Origin: Rachicladosporium sp. CCFEE 5018
Lineage: Eukaryota > Ascomycota > Dothideomycetes > Cladosporiales > Cladosporiaceae
Direction of reading: 5' to 3'
Assembly: GCA_002077045.2 (NCBI GenBank)
Contig: KZ111141.1
Location: 1,202,109 to 1,266,108, forward strand
DNA length: 64,000 nt
The translations under genes were made by a program, and so were the position numbers. Shown here one piece after another: positions 1 through 11,421 of the stretch (the first letter of the stretch is position 1; each line of letters opens with the position of its first letter). Below the pieces are notes generated by a model. It did not search any database. It was not told where the DNA came from and saw only the letters and a list, made by a program, of their open reading frames with translations.

Positions 1-2036
1 GAGCAGAGCTCCAAACTTCGAAGAGCATCATTTTCTTGAATGTCCAGCGACTTGTGAGATGTGTCATCGACTGTCAGCTACAACTGCAAGATGCAGTGAC
101 GGCACGCAATGCTCTCGCTCTCGCTCGCAGTCTCGGCGCGCAGGTCTGGGATGACTCTCCGCTCCATATGAAACAGCTTGACAGTGTCGGCCTAGTGTAT
201 GTCCGCAAGCTTGCAGCTGCTGGGCTGAAGAGCATTGATGACATTGAGAACGTTGAGCAGCATCGACTAGAGGTAGTCCTGAGTCGCAACCCGCCGTTCG
301 GAGCTCAATTGCAGGAGAAAGCTCGAGGCTTTCCAAAGCTTCGAGTCTCGATGAAGGCTATCGGCGAACCCATCATCAAGAAAGGAGAGCATGTCACCGT
401 CCGAGTGCGCGCAGAGATGGCTTTCCTCAACGAAAAAACACCAGAGATGTTTCAGCGAAAGCAAGTCTACGTCTGCTTGTTGGCCGAGCTATCTGACGGT
501 CACCTGGTACACTTCGCACGCATCAGTGCGAAGAAGCTTGACAAGGGTCAGGAAGTGCTCTTCGCAGCTAATCTGACGAGCCCCAATCAGCATATCAGGG
601 CATATGTGTCGTGCGATGGGCTCGCTGGCACATCGCGGCAGGCGGATTTGAGACCCGAGATCCCGAGTCATGCCTTCCCACCACCAAAGACTGCAGAGGA
701 GATGAATACACAGCGAGCATTGGTGACGCACGCTCCGAATATTGCCAAACGTCGGGCTGAGGCTCCGCGGCGTCAATCCGACAACCGAGACATCGACGAG
801 TTCGGGGACGCTGACCTTGAAGATGCGGATCTCGTCCTGGCTGAGGTTGCCGACTACGCCAACATCGACGATTACGATGACACAGCGGTGCCGAGTAAGT
901 CAGCGAAAGGCCCAGCCAAGTCCCAGCGTAAGACCAGTAATGTCGCATCCGCTGCCCGTCAATGGGCGCCACAGCAATTGGAGAACGGTAAGTGGGCATG
1001 TGGTCACGCGTGCAAAGACAAGACCGCATGCAAACACCTCTGTTGTCGAGAAGGCCTCGATAAAAAGCCAAAGCCGCCGAAAGCCAAGGTCAGCAAGCAA
1101 CAGGTGGAGCTGGAGTCAGAGGATGGACAAAGGCCGCTAGATATGACTGTCAGCAAGCCTACGGCGGAGGCATCGCTCCCCCAGAAGAAGGCGAAAGGTC
1201 CCGAAGTCGCCAGGCTCAATCGTCTTGCAGAGAGCGTGAAAACTCAGACGCGTACCGTGCCTCTGCTAGGTATGGGCAAAGGCACTTCAAGCTCGAGATC
1301 TGCTAAGCCAATGAGTGGACAGAGCCGTTTGAGCTTCACAAAAGCAGCCCGTGAGGTAGACAACGGAGCCGTGTCCAGCGACTATGGCGGCACAGATGAT
1401 TTGCCGAGTCCCGGCACGTTCTTCAATGGCGCGCTGGGCGTACCAGACCCTGCAGCTCAGATCTCCGAGCTTCCCGATGACGAAGACGACGAAATGCTTG
1501 ACTTTGGCTGGGGCACAGAAACTCCTGCGGGGCCTGCGGAGGACCTCTCCAGGGGCAATGCAGGTGCTGATCATTATCCTCGCATCGAGGCTGATGACTT
1601 CGATTTCGACCCTGACTGGCCTGTCAATGAGTCGCCCGCATTCCACATGTCACAGGTGACGCAGCCACTGGCACGATACCTCGAGTCCAGATCGGTCATC
1701 CATCAGCCCTTCCAAGGAGCATCCAGCGACTCGGCAGCCCATGATCTAGGCGTTAGACCCACACTAGGTGTCAAACGCGTTCCAGCCTTTGACGGCAATA
1801 TTGTAGCGCACGAAGCCAAGAAAGCAAGGCTAGACAGCGCTGCCGTGCCAAAGAAAACTGACGGGGAAGCTATGCTGGTTAAGCAAGAATCCTTCCCTCT
1901 GCCTGACAACTTCCCGGACCCGACGCAGGGGATGACCGCCGTCAGTCACGATGAGAGCGCAGCAGCAGGCTCCGACGAGCTGCTGAAGTGGTTCGAGGAG
2001 AATATCGGCATGGAAAACTTCAACTACATCGGCTGA
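1..2036 (+). CDS. HFM1: Meiotic DNA helicase HFM1/MER3, C-terminal part (haplotype 1)
   Basis: The open frame enters from the left edge (first full codon at base 3) and stops at 2034-2036, giving 677 residues. The Ski2-like helicase core is missing because the contig starts here. Residues 1 to about 190 resemble the Sec63-type domain that follows the helicase core in MER3/HFM1, including a helix-hairpin-helix-like stretch (LDSVGLVYVRKLAAAGL). Near residue 331 is a compact Cys/His finger, CGHACKDKTACKHLCC, typical of fungal MER3. The remainder is acidic and low complexity and ends in FEENIGMENFNYIG. In the family this helicase promotes crossover formation in meiosis I by unwinding and stabilising recombination intermediates in the nucleus. 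It converges on the F-box gene 163 bp downstream. Seen: frame, finger, tail. Known: MER3 role. A generic Ski2 helicase is less likely because of the finger. Confidence 0.82.
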   Translation, partial: AELQTSKSIIFLNVQRLVRCVIDCQLQLQDAVTARNALALARSLGAQVWDDSPLHMKQLDSVGLVYVRKLAAAGLKSIDDIENVEQHRLEVVLSRNPPFGAQLQEKARGFPKLRVSMKAIGEPIIKKGEHVTVRVRAEMAFLNEKTPEMFQRKQVYVCLLAELSDGHLVHFARISAKKLDKGQEVLFAANLTSPNQHIRAYVSCDGLAGTSRQADLRPEIPSHAFPPPKTAEEMNTQRALVTHAPNIAKRRAEAPRRQSDNRDIDEFGDADLEDADLVLAEVADYANIDDYDDTAVPSKSAKGPAKSQRKTSNVASAARQWAPQQLENGKWACGHACKDKTACKHLCCREGLDKKPKPPKAKVSKQQVELESEDGQRPLDMTVSKPTAEASLPQKKAKGPEVARLNRLAESVKTQTRTVPLLGMGKGTSSSRSAKPMSGQSRLSFTKAAREVDNGAVSSDYGGTDDLPSPGTFFNGALGVPDPAAQISELPDDEDDEMLDFGWGTETPAGPAEDLSRGNAGADHYPRIEADDFDFDPDWPVNESPAFHMSQVTQPLARYLESRSVIHQPFQGASSDSAAHDLGVRPTLGVKRVPAFDGNIVAHEAKKARLDSAAVPKKTDGEAMLVKQESFPLPDNFPDPTQGMTAVSHDESAAAGSDELLKWFEENIGMENFNYIG

Positions 2037-2199
2037 AGGAACTGGTGCGATTAGATGGGTCTAGCTGTGAGAATGGCCACTGTGCTGTCTAATGAGGGCG
2101 TTCGCTCTCGAGCCTAGCTTGTCGATGTGTATGAATACCTGTATATGTAACCTCTAGCCACATCACCACACGAGATTAAATCTGCATCACGTGTAGAGA

Positions 2200-3998
2200 T
2201 CATTTCACCCACCATCTCTCGTCCAACCCCCCAATACTCATCCCCGCCGACGCATGTCTTCCATGCAACCCACTCTGCACCATCAGCCTCTGCCTCGCCT
2301 GACTCTCAATCTCATACCCAGCCAACTCCAGAACCTCCCCAGCTCTCCACCCATTCCACGTTCTCCCTCCGCGGAACTTCTCAAAGTAAACCGGATCTGG
2401 CTTCGGATGCCACGCCTCCGTAATCGCAAGCTCGAGAACCCGCGCCGAGATACCTGCATATACATGCGGACAGCTCGGCGATGCGGAGGCGAGGTTGTAC
2501 ACTGCTGAATCCTTTCTGTGTTCCAGGACGCGGAGGAAGAGGGCGTGATCTCTCGTGATTTCCGTCGACTGCTCTTCGACTTGACCGTCTAGATAGTGGT
2601 AGCCTTTCATTCCAATCCGGAGATCAAAGATCTTGAGTCGGGATTGAGAGTTTGCGCCTACGATGACACTCTCTTGACCGCGAGCCAGGAGGGAGTAGAT
2701 GCCGCTGTCGTCTGTAGGGTCGATGTAGGATCGTACTACGTCGTGACTGGAGCGGAGGTCATGCATGTGGACCCAGCCGTCATAGGCGCCGGAGAGGAAG
2801 AGGGATGGATGGCTCGCGGTTGTGGTAGCGGGAAGTGGGATGATAGGGTAGACCGAGTTTAAAGTTTGCAATGGGGCGGGTGGCGAAGCGAGTCGTTCGA
2901 ATGTGTCCACCACCGTGAAGTGTCGAACGTATGTGGTAGAGACGCCGGTTGGGAGCAGCTCATATACGCTGATCGGATGGGTACTTGGCCCTGTTCCGGC
3001 GGCCAGGTGGGTATCGGAGAGAAGTCTGACTGACCATGCTCGAGGCTGTTGCTTCGCTGATGCTGTGTGACCGGCATTGATGTCGATTTTGCTATTCGCG
3101 GTAATGGTGGCTTGCGAGTCGCCGAAGGCATATAATCTGATACTTGTGTCGCCAAGTTGTGCAGCGAGTAGGCTGCTGCCTGTGGTAGACTGGAGAAGGC
3201 TAGATGAACGGACAGATTCGCCTGTCAGGGATTGCATCAGCCTTTCGGAGCATGGAGTCACGCATGAGACGTGAACGTACCGTCCGTAACGAAACTCCTT
3301 TTCTCAACTGTTGCCCCAACCTTCCCAGGCAAATTCACCTCCTCTAGCTTCCCTGCTGCTGTCCCTACGATGCATCTCACTCTCGAGTCCTGCCCTCCCT
3401 GACTGTCAAGTAGATGCAGCGCCGTAACATCGTCCCTTCCCTCGCTCGCTCCAGCAGGCGCATAGCACTCCCATGCCACTTTCTCTGCTCTTCCTCTCCC
3501 TTCATCTTCCTTCCGCACCCTCTTCCTAACAACGACCTGCGCGCCCGCACTCCATACTAGAGTCTCTTCCCGTGTCCCTCCTTGCCTCTCAACTTCCTTC
3601 ACATCGATCACCGGTGTGAACCCAATAGTCTGCCCTCTCGGCTTCCGCCACTTCTCTTCCCTCTTCCCTGCTGGCCACACCAGTATACCACCTTCTTTCG
3701 GCTCTATGACTCTTGCTACTATCGCCCTTCGATCCCAGGCCTGAGATAGCGTGCAGAGGGTCCTCGCAGTGCCTGGCCAAGAGGTCGAAGTCGAGGGACA
3801 AGTAGAAGGGAATCGAGACTGTGCGAGAGCCTTCCAAGCGTAGGTGCTGATGTAGGTGGCGAGCGCTTTAGAGGCGAGAGAGACATTGTAGAGTGCGGAG
3901 GGAGGAAGGTATGAGGTTATCGCATCGAGAAGTTCGGGTGGGAGCGAGGCAAGGTTGCTAGCCTTCTTCTCGCGAGGGGGTCGCTTTCGTCGAGCCAT
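2200..3998 (-). CDS. F-box protein with degenerate WD40 repeats (haplotype 1)
   Basis: Two exons, 3281-3998 and 2200-3221, are joined across a 59-bp GT-AG intron (3222-3280); the frame closes to 579 residues. The start is the ATG at 3996-3998 (MARRKRP); the haplotype-2 copy has an in-frame ATG further upstream, but the sequence there is not conserved. Residues about 14-55 form an F-box (LASLPPELLDAITSYLPPSA), the Skp1-binding part of an SCF ubiquitin ligase. The second half has weak WD-like units such as LSGAYDGWVHMHDLR and SRLKIFDLR, probably a propeller that selects substrate. A basic N-terminus (RRKRPPREKK) could be a nuclear signal. The substrate cannot be read from sequence. The role as an SCF adaptor is inferred from domain order only. 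Confidence 0.75.
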
Positions 3999-4392
3999 GT
4001 TCGAGAGTATGCTTTGCTGTTCTAGTTGTATGATGGTATGGAGGGAGGAAAATGACGAGATGGACGGAGGAAAGAGATATGAGACCTACCAGTGGCTACG
4101 ACATCGCATACTCCCACACTGGACGGCTCCAATGCTCGCCAGACTCGAAAGACTGCGGCTCGTACGTGCGTCTCCAATGGCGCTGTGAGTCAATCGAGTC
4201 AACGTGTCGGAGCTGTGACCTGCGAGAAGTTATGGTCAAGTCGTGTCGAGGTACACACTGCCAAGGCGATGTACATTATGACTGTTACAGCAGACCACAT
4301 CACCGCAACGCCCTCATCGACGCCACGACCAGGGTAGGCGAAGGAGTCAAGAAAACACTATACAATTCTACAGACCCTGCACAACTCTCTGC
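3999..4392. other. Intergenic: F-box gene promoter and V-ATPase 3' flank (haplotype 1)
   Basis: The stretch lies between two minus-strand genes. It holds the 5' flank of the F-box gene and the 3' flank of the V-ATPase gene. It aligns to 25932-26329 with many small differences. The short open frames differ between copies and show no coding conservation. No RNA gene or repeat was seen. Confidence 0.6.
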
Positions 4393-7092
4393 CTACTTCA
4401 ACTCTTGCATCTCATCCTCCAACATCGCCTGAAAGCTAAACGGCTCAAACGCAATCCCATCCCCAATGAAATGCTTACTCATAGCCTCCACCCAGTGCAA
4501 CCTCAAACTATGCAACATAGCGCTCGTGCCCTCCATGACAACCAGCACAGCGCAGGTGAGGAAGAACCACATGAAGAAGAAGACGACGGTGGCGGGGATG
4601 GCGATCCAGCCGGTCATGCCGAAGGCGTTGGCGAGCGTCATGGACCAGAGGACCTTGCTGAGCTGTTGGTGGGCGAGCGAGAGGGCCCAGAGGCGGAGAT
4701 AGGAGGCGGTGTGGGAGACGCAGTTGAGGCAGAATTCTGAGAAGGTTGTTAGTGTATGTTGCGTGGTGGGTGAAAGAGAGAAGGGGAATGCGTACCGATT
4801 GTGTGGATAACCTGGTGGATCATGACTTCGCTGAACTCAAACTCCTCGTGCTCGTTATCGATGTCTTGTGTGATGACCGCACCACCGTCCATGTCCGAGT
4901 CTGCGAACGAGGGCCTGCCATTGGCATGCGGCTGGTCTTCATCCTCGTCTTCATCAAGTGCCGACACGCGCGTAGTCTCACCAATGCCCTGGTAACCTTG
5001 CGCGCGTGCTCTGTTGTGCTCCCAGCGGAGGTAGAATGGTTTCAGAAACAGCAAGATCGGCACCTGCACCACAGCAATGAGCACAAGTATGACCTGCACA
5101 GTACCTTGACCAGCGTAGAGTTGCTCTTGCACAGTACCTGGCGACAAGAACATGTAGATGAGCATATTGAGCAGCCCAGGCGGCTGCTCGCCAACTGCAT
5201 ACCAGTCCACGCTCCACTTGTAGATGATCGTGAAGACCAGGTATCCGAAGATCGACTGGAAGAAGATCATGCCGGGGAGGAAGTTACCGAAGATGTCGAT
5301 GGGCGACTTGAAGTGCCGAGCGTTGACATACGAATAGCACAAGCTGTAGGTCATGTGTGCCCAACCCATGATGATAGAGAGCTTCATCTTGTACGAGTTG
5401 GAGAACAGGAGATCGTTCTCGGTGTCGTGCCATCTCCAGTCCATGCCGAAGGGGTAGGTATAGCCTTCGATACGCTTCGCAGTGAGTGACGTAGGGTTGC
5501 TGCTGTTGTAGCCTTCGGGAAACTCCCACTCCCACATTGATGGGAAAAGGGACATCTCCTTGGAGAAGACATCGCAGTAGATGGTACCGGTGTACATGGA
5601 GAAGATGCCCATCATCAGCATGATGTAGCGACCGTAGAAAGCCATGCCGAAGAGCTCGTCTTGCTTGCCCCGCTGTAGTGGCTTCTCCCAGTAGATCATA
5701 GCAGTGGCGGCTAGCGCCATGATGGCTCCGTGACCGAAGTCACCGAACATGACAGCGAAGAGGAAAGGAAAGGTCACGATGGTGGGCAGGCCGGGGTTGA
5801 CTTCGGTGTACTTGGCTGTGCCGTACGCGTCGATGATAGTCTGGAAGCCGAGGGTGAACTTGTTGGTGCGATTGTATGTTGGCGGTGTCTTTGAGGTCTT
5901 GATCTGGTTGACGATTGTCGGCACGCTGAGACCAGCTCTGTCGTTGACGTCCTGAAGTGTAGACTTGATCAAGCCGAGTGAGTTGGTAGGAGCCCAAGCT
6001 TCAGCGACGAGTGTCTTCCTTGCTGGATCATAGCTGAAGCGATTGAGTGTCTGGTAAACACCCTTCTCCTTCTTGACCACGATCATCCATGCAGCCAGGG
6101 ATCGCCCAATCTGGGTCAACTCAGCATCAAGTGTCCGCTTGGTATTTCCAAGCACGTTTGTCAAGTCCTGCAGACGCGAGTTGACCTCGTGGATCTGATC
6201 GCGACGAAGCTCGCTGTTCTCATCCACGTTATAGATGCTGGCCCCAAGCGACTCCGAAATCTTGCGGATTTTCGCAATGATCTCCTTGCCGTGGGCGAAG
6301 ATGACGAAGACATTCTTGTGCACCTCCTCGTTCTTCTCTGGGTCCATGATCGGGTCCGAGATCTCGCTCTGGTTCATATACAAATTGCCACGCAGTGTTC
6401 GCCACAAGATGCGTTCGAAAGCACCCATCCTCTCGCGTGGAATCACACCGGCCACGAAGCCAATGTTCATCACGCTGAAGCTCTGCTGTGCTGCGTCTGC
6501 AGATCCGTTCGCTTGTTCCACGTCTCTCAGAAGTGGCGCGTCATCGGAAGAGTCGATGCTCTGTCTCAGCTCTTCCGTCTGGCCTCTCGCGCGGTCGAAG
6601 AAGCTGCCGGCCTCACGCAGCACCCAGCGCCACTCAGTTAGCTCGGTTTCACGCTTCTTGAGCGTCTCGTAGCTATCATTCAGACTCTGTATGCGCTGCT
6701 CGAGGCTTTGGCTTCGCTCGGCCAGCTCGTCGATCTCGGAGGCCGATGGAGCGGCCATGTTATCGGAGAACTCGTAGATGGGACGCATGCCGATACCGTT
6801 CTTCTCGATCTGTTGGCGGAAGTAGGTGAGTTGGCGCTCAACATTGTCGAGACGGCGGATCTCCTGGGTGAAGGTCCGTTGGAAGGCAGAGGTGTCTGGG
6901 TTGAGCTGGGTGGCGATGTCAGTGTCCTGTCTATACCACGGTGGCCCTCTCCGATATTCATACATCTCTGAACTGCATATTGCCCAGCTCTCCCAGTGCG
7001 GACACGACCTCCCTGCCAATCTCGTTGGCCACATACAGCTGGGTCAGGGTCATGTCCGCAGAGCGGAACAACGAGTCCTGCTCGGCCGCCAT
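4393..7092 (-). CDS. VPH1: V-type proton ATPase subunit a (Vph1/Stv1 family; haplotype 1)
   Basis: Three exons, 6964-7092, 4796-6905 and 4393-4736, are separated by 58- and 59-bp GT-AG introns and give 860 residues, the usual size for this subunit. The start MAAEQDSLFRSADMTL and the QFRDLNPDTSAFQR stretch, created by joining exons 1 and 2, are hallmark N-terminal sequence. The cytosolic half contains coiled coil; the C-terminal half has about eight membrane segments. The final exon carries SYLRLWALSLAHQQL, which includes the conserved Arg of the proton half-channel (yeast Vph1 R735). The protein forms the membrane stator of the V-ATPase, which acidifies vacuole or Golgi. Vph1 and Stv1 isoforms cannot be separated by eye; one locus suggests the single filamentous-fungal form. 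It diverges from the NLR-like gene across 806 bp. The haplotype-2 protein differs at about five residues. Confidence 0.96.
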
Positions 7093-7898
7093 GCTGGCGA
7101 TGGCACTTCACTGATGAAGTGAGATTGATTTGGGTGTATCACAAGGGTTGAAGTGTGCACGCAGACCTGGTCGACATCAGGCGCCTGTCGTCAGTGTCGA
7201 CATGCATCAAAGCTTGGGAGGCGCAATGTTGCTTCTGGTATGCCTTACGTCAGCACACGGTCACTGAACTACGAAGTCTTCGACATCTTCAACATATACA
7301 TTGCGAATCTATTTCTGTGAATACCAACACGTCTATCCGGATATAACCCGAACCCAATGCAGTAGATCTTCTCATCATCCAAACTTTTCTGAGGACGACG
7401 ACGAGTCTGTGATATGCAGCGACATCAACGGTGCTACTTCAAGGTACACGCGGAACCGATCTTAAGACTGCCTCATGGCTTCGACAACAGCTCCGATACG
7501 TGTGCCGAACATGTCTGTCTAACAGTCATTGGATCGATCGGATGAAAGATCGTGTTGGCGAGGATCTCTTCGATCGACGAGCAGGGTCACAGACAGCTGG
7601 TACATCTAACTGTAAGTTCCGGATCGAGGCGTGCATGGTGGCGTTCGTGAGGCATCCTTGCAGCTGCAGCTGGTTGTGAGCAGCCTCCCAGCTTGATCGC
7701 AGCAGCCCTCATGTCCTTCAAAGCTCTGCGCAGAAGTCCTGCCTCATGAGAAGCCCCGGCCCAAGCGACCTGGAGGCAATATCACCATTTTAAATCTCTT
7801 CTGTCCGCGACTTGGCCCAGGCTTCGGACGACCTCATCGGCTAGCCGCACGTTGACCTGAGCTCACGATTGGAGAGTGATGTAGTCCACCCAAGGAAC
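7093..7898. other. Divergent promoter region, V-ATPase / NLR-like gene (haplotype 1)
   Basis: An 806-bp spacer between divergent start codons. Bases up to about 7217 align well with haplotype 2 (29030-29160). Beyond that the two haplotypes stop aligning by eye, marking the left edge of the divergent block. Short open frames here are not shared. No RNA gene was recognised. Confidence 0.6.
7104..7121. promoter_or_regulatory. Inverted repeat CACTTCA-CTGA-TGAAGTG just upstream of the V-ATPase start
   Basis: Perfect 7-bp arms around a 4-base spacer, 11 bases upstream of the ATG on the minus strand, probably in the 5' leader. The haplotype-2 copy at 29042-29057 keeps 6-bp arms and the same spacer although the surrounding bases differ. 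It could be a leader hairpin or a dimeric protein-binding site. The function is unknown. Confidence 0.3.
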
Positions 7899-10800
7899 AT
7901 GGCTGACCCGTTGACGGCTATCGGGAGCGCTGCAGCCATACTGCAGCTCACGGAGGAGGCTGCGAAGCTAGGCATATTCCTCTGCAAGCTGTACAAGGAT
8001 ACGAAGCACGTAGACAAGACTGTCGACCAGCTTGGCTTGGAAGTGGTTACACTGGGAGACACATGGACCATCGTCCACATCGAAGTAAAGAAGATCATCG
8101 CGGTCACGTCAGGCGCGAGTAGCGCGTCGACTAGTGTGTACGACAGCAATGGTCAGCTGTGGAAATGCATCTGCGACCAGGTGCAGCACTGCTGGAACAC
8201 GCTCAAAGAGCTGCAGAAAGTTGTTGAGACCATTGGGGTCGCGCATGGCAACATAATCGCCCAGGTCATTCGCCAGATCAAAGTGGACTGGAGCAAAGAG
8301 GACATATCTGGCATTCGCCAGCGCGTTGGATTGCATATGTCCTCGATACAGGTTATCTTGCTACTCATCAACATGTAAGTCTTATTCTTTGTAGCGATCG
8401 CAGCTGTGACCCGGTCGATATGATCAAGTCGTCAACATGTCTCTGTGAAGAATCAGTCGCCTGGTACACGGAGCCAATTGTATTGTGACAACGCTGCTTG
8501 GATCTCGACGGGAGAGCTGCGGATAAGACACACGGTAAGATGCTGACATGGATGTTGGGCAGAAAGATTGCGCACTTGGCTCCTGGGCAGGCGAGCAACC
8601 AACTACTCACCAAGCTCAGTGCGTTGAGTACAATGATTCAAGACATGAACCAACAAAAAGTCCCGGCATCCAATGAAGCAGGCCTGGCGCACATACACGG
8701 TGCCGCATCTTTGATCGCCTGCGCCGATGAGGTTATCCGCAGCGGTGCCTCGCTGTGGAATGCGAGTGTAGCCGAAGGATCTGTGAGTGGAGGCTTTCAC
8801 AGGCCGGAAAGAACGCAATGGACGACTGCATGGCTTCAAAACATCAGCGCTCTCCATGATCCAGAAATCGTGAATTCGTCAGAAGAAAATTCGCCTGCCG
8901 CCTCCGTTTTCTCTCGCAGCCATGTTGCCCTTTTCGAACCCGGAAATACGCCTGCGAGAGGCAACCCGTCGATCAGCCTTGAAACCCGGCAGATACTCGA
9001 GGATGATGACCACTATCTTGAGCATGCCATGCTCCGGCTCGGACTACAGGAAGGTCGACAGGCTGTGCAAGAAAGGCAATGGTCAGCTGCCTATGACCAT
9101 CTCAAAGAATCGCTTTCCCTTCTGTCACAGCTCCCAGATCGATCGCGCGCAGCCTACGATGTGATCGAGCTCCAATATATGCTGGCTATTTCCGCATTCC
9201 ACTCAGGAGAGGACCTTGCCATCGCCAAGCAAGCGCTTACGAGCCTCACACAGCGCATGCCTAGGAATGACAAGCAGAGGGTCATAATCTGCAACGCGAA
9301 ATGCCTTCTAGCTCGGCTCTACATCCGCGTTGGCGATCTGGAGCTTGCTGCATCTTCGTGCCAGAGTGCAAGTGAGGGGATGCGACGCTTGCTTGGCACA
9401 CAAAGCGATGCATATCATGAGGCGCTGGCACTTTTGGTAAGAATTTATGAGCTGCTGGAGAACCCACGCAGAGCGCGCTTGGTCGAGATGATGATAGAGG
9501 ACGCCCCTTTGGTACCACAGTGGATCTCTGCACTTAGTAGTGTCGACCAGGACTTGGCGGCAGATGCCGTGATGAAAGCTATAACAAGCAAGGTGTATAT
9601 GCAGGTATCTGGCAACGATCCCGTCGTGGATTCAACGGACATAGCTTCTTTACCAGCCCGAACGGCGCGAAACATCCATGTAGGGGGTATGGCACTCCCT
9701 ATCCCGACCGCTACACCAGAAGATTTGCCACACGTGGCACTCTCAGCGCGCGTGACTGAAATACTGCCCAGCTCCACTACCGCTGTTAGTAGCGTTGAAC
9801 ATTCACGTTCGCCTAGAACGACTCTGACAAGACTTCACCGCGAGACCACTAGAAACATGAGCGTTGCACAGGATGAACGCCAGTTGCTGGCTACGACGTC
9901 AGACCAGGCTACTTCCACTGCGATATGGTTGGATTATAGCCGGCCTCACAACCTGGCACACGGGGCGACCTTAGGTTCCAATGCGACGGACCCTTCGCAG
10001 TCAGAACTTCGTGTCAGATTTCAAAATCAGAGAGATGGCCATGAAGCTGATGGTACCCCCGCCGATGTATCGGGAGACTTATACTACCCAACGCCGTACC
10101 TTAAATTGGGCTGGGAGAATGTTACGACCATCGACGCTCACATGCGCCGAGTAGGTTCTTTAGCTTTTTCGCCCGACAGTACATATCTAGCCTCTGCGTC
10201 CGAAGACAAGTCATGCAAGCTTTGGGACCGCACAGGCAAGGCCGTACATACATACCAATGTCCCGCAAAACTTGCTAGCGTTGACTTTTCGCCGAACGGC
10301 TCCTTGCTGGCCTTGGGAGATCATGAGAACAGAATTTGGTTGTGGGATACTACAACACACAAAGAAGTTCGACGATTGGGCGAAAGCCGGAAACAGAAGC
10401 AATTTTTGAGGGAGCCGTTTGCGGTGTGGGCAGTCGCGTTCTCACCGACCGGGCAAAGCTTGGCGTCCGGCTATCATGACAAACGTGTTCGCCTGTGGGA
10501 AGTGGCTACGGGAGAGCTCCTGCGCACCTTAGAGGGCCACAAAGGCACGGTCTATACAATAGCATTCCTCCCCGATGGTCCGCTCATGGCGTCAGGATCG
10601 GAGGATGGAACAATCCGGCTTTGGGACGCGAATTCGGGTGATCTGGTGAAGGAACTCAACGGCCACGCTGGTCACGTTTACTCTGTAGCATTCTCACCAG
10701 ACGGCAAATTTCTGGCGTCAGGGTCACGCGACAACACAAGCAAGCTCTGGAGTACGAGTATTTGGGAAGAGGTGAAGGTCATGGAACCGATGAAACATCA

Positions 10801-11077
10801 TGGTCACGTCCAGGGCGTTGCATTCTCGCCGGATGGTGAAACATTGGCGACTGCCTCCGCTGACAAGACGGTGAGATTGTGGGACGTGGCCACTTTGACG
10901 AGAACGTCAAAGCTCTATGTCGGACGAGGGGGTTGCGTCACTGCAGCGTTTTCGCCAGATGGATGTACGATGGCGTGGACTACTGAAATGGGTGATGTTG
11001 CGTTCTGGAATCGGAAGATAGCTATCAGAAGCAAGAAGTGGAGACCTAGTGCAACCCGGAGGCCGAGGAGTGCATGA
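7899..11077 (+). CDS. NLR-like receptor: fungal N-terminal domain, TPR-like helices, seven WD40 repeats (haplotype 1 allele)
   Basis: Exons 7899-8374 and 8563-11077 flank a 188-bp GT-AG intron and give 996 residues. The acceptor was chosen because the other allele uses the equivalent site and the phase closes there. Residues 1-158 (MADPLTAIGSAAAILQLTEE) match the helical N-terminal domain of fungal STAND/NLR proteins (PigL_N / Helo-like type). No Walker A or NACHT/NB-ARC core is visible. Residues about 307-472 look like TPR/superhelical repeats, followed by a Ser/Thr-rich linker. From about residue 681 there are seven WD40 units (AFSPDG...LWD), enough for one propeller. In the family the N-domain signals, sometimes to cell death, and the repeats sense ligand. 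Here ligand and output are unknown. The protein is intact but very unlike its allele at 29675-32840. Confidence 0.72.
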
Positions 11078-11421
11078 CGTTCACTACGACCAGGACCCTG
11101 GTACCGACTGGGAAGGGCTGGCCATGGGCTTACGCAGTGATTTGGACACGCTCGTCACGTTCTGCGTGTACGTTTAAAACCCAATCTCCATCTGCTTGCA
11201 CTGGTTGGAACCATGCAGCATACTGCACGTTGCGCGCGGGATCGAGGCAAGAGAAGCTAGAAATGAAGTTCGGCTGTAGTTGCCTTTGACAGGACAATGT
11301 CTCGAGGTGTGCAACGTCGGCAGTCTTTGCTACTTATGCATGTCCGCCATCATCATCCATCATCCATCAGCACACCTCGGTGACTCATTCACGTCGCCAG
11401 ACATGACCAGTGGCTTCCCAT
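11078..11421. other. Convergent 3' spacer, NLR-like gene / HAD hydrolase (haplotype 1)
   Basis: A 344-bp spacer with no recognisable similarity to its counterpart at 32841-33425. Similarity resumes abruptly at the stop codon of the HAD gene, which sets the right edge of the divergent block. A short CATCATC run lies near 11347-11368. Confidence 0.6.

Noticed and set aside
4746..5489. Long plus-strand frames antisense to the V-ATPase gene (also 26689-27426 and 28228-28908)
   Set aside because: They mirror the conserved membrane region of subunit a in both copies and have no domain content of their own.
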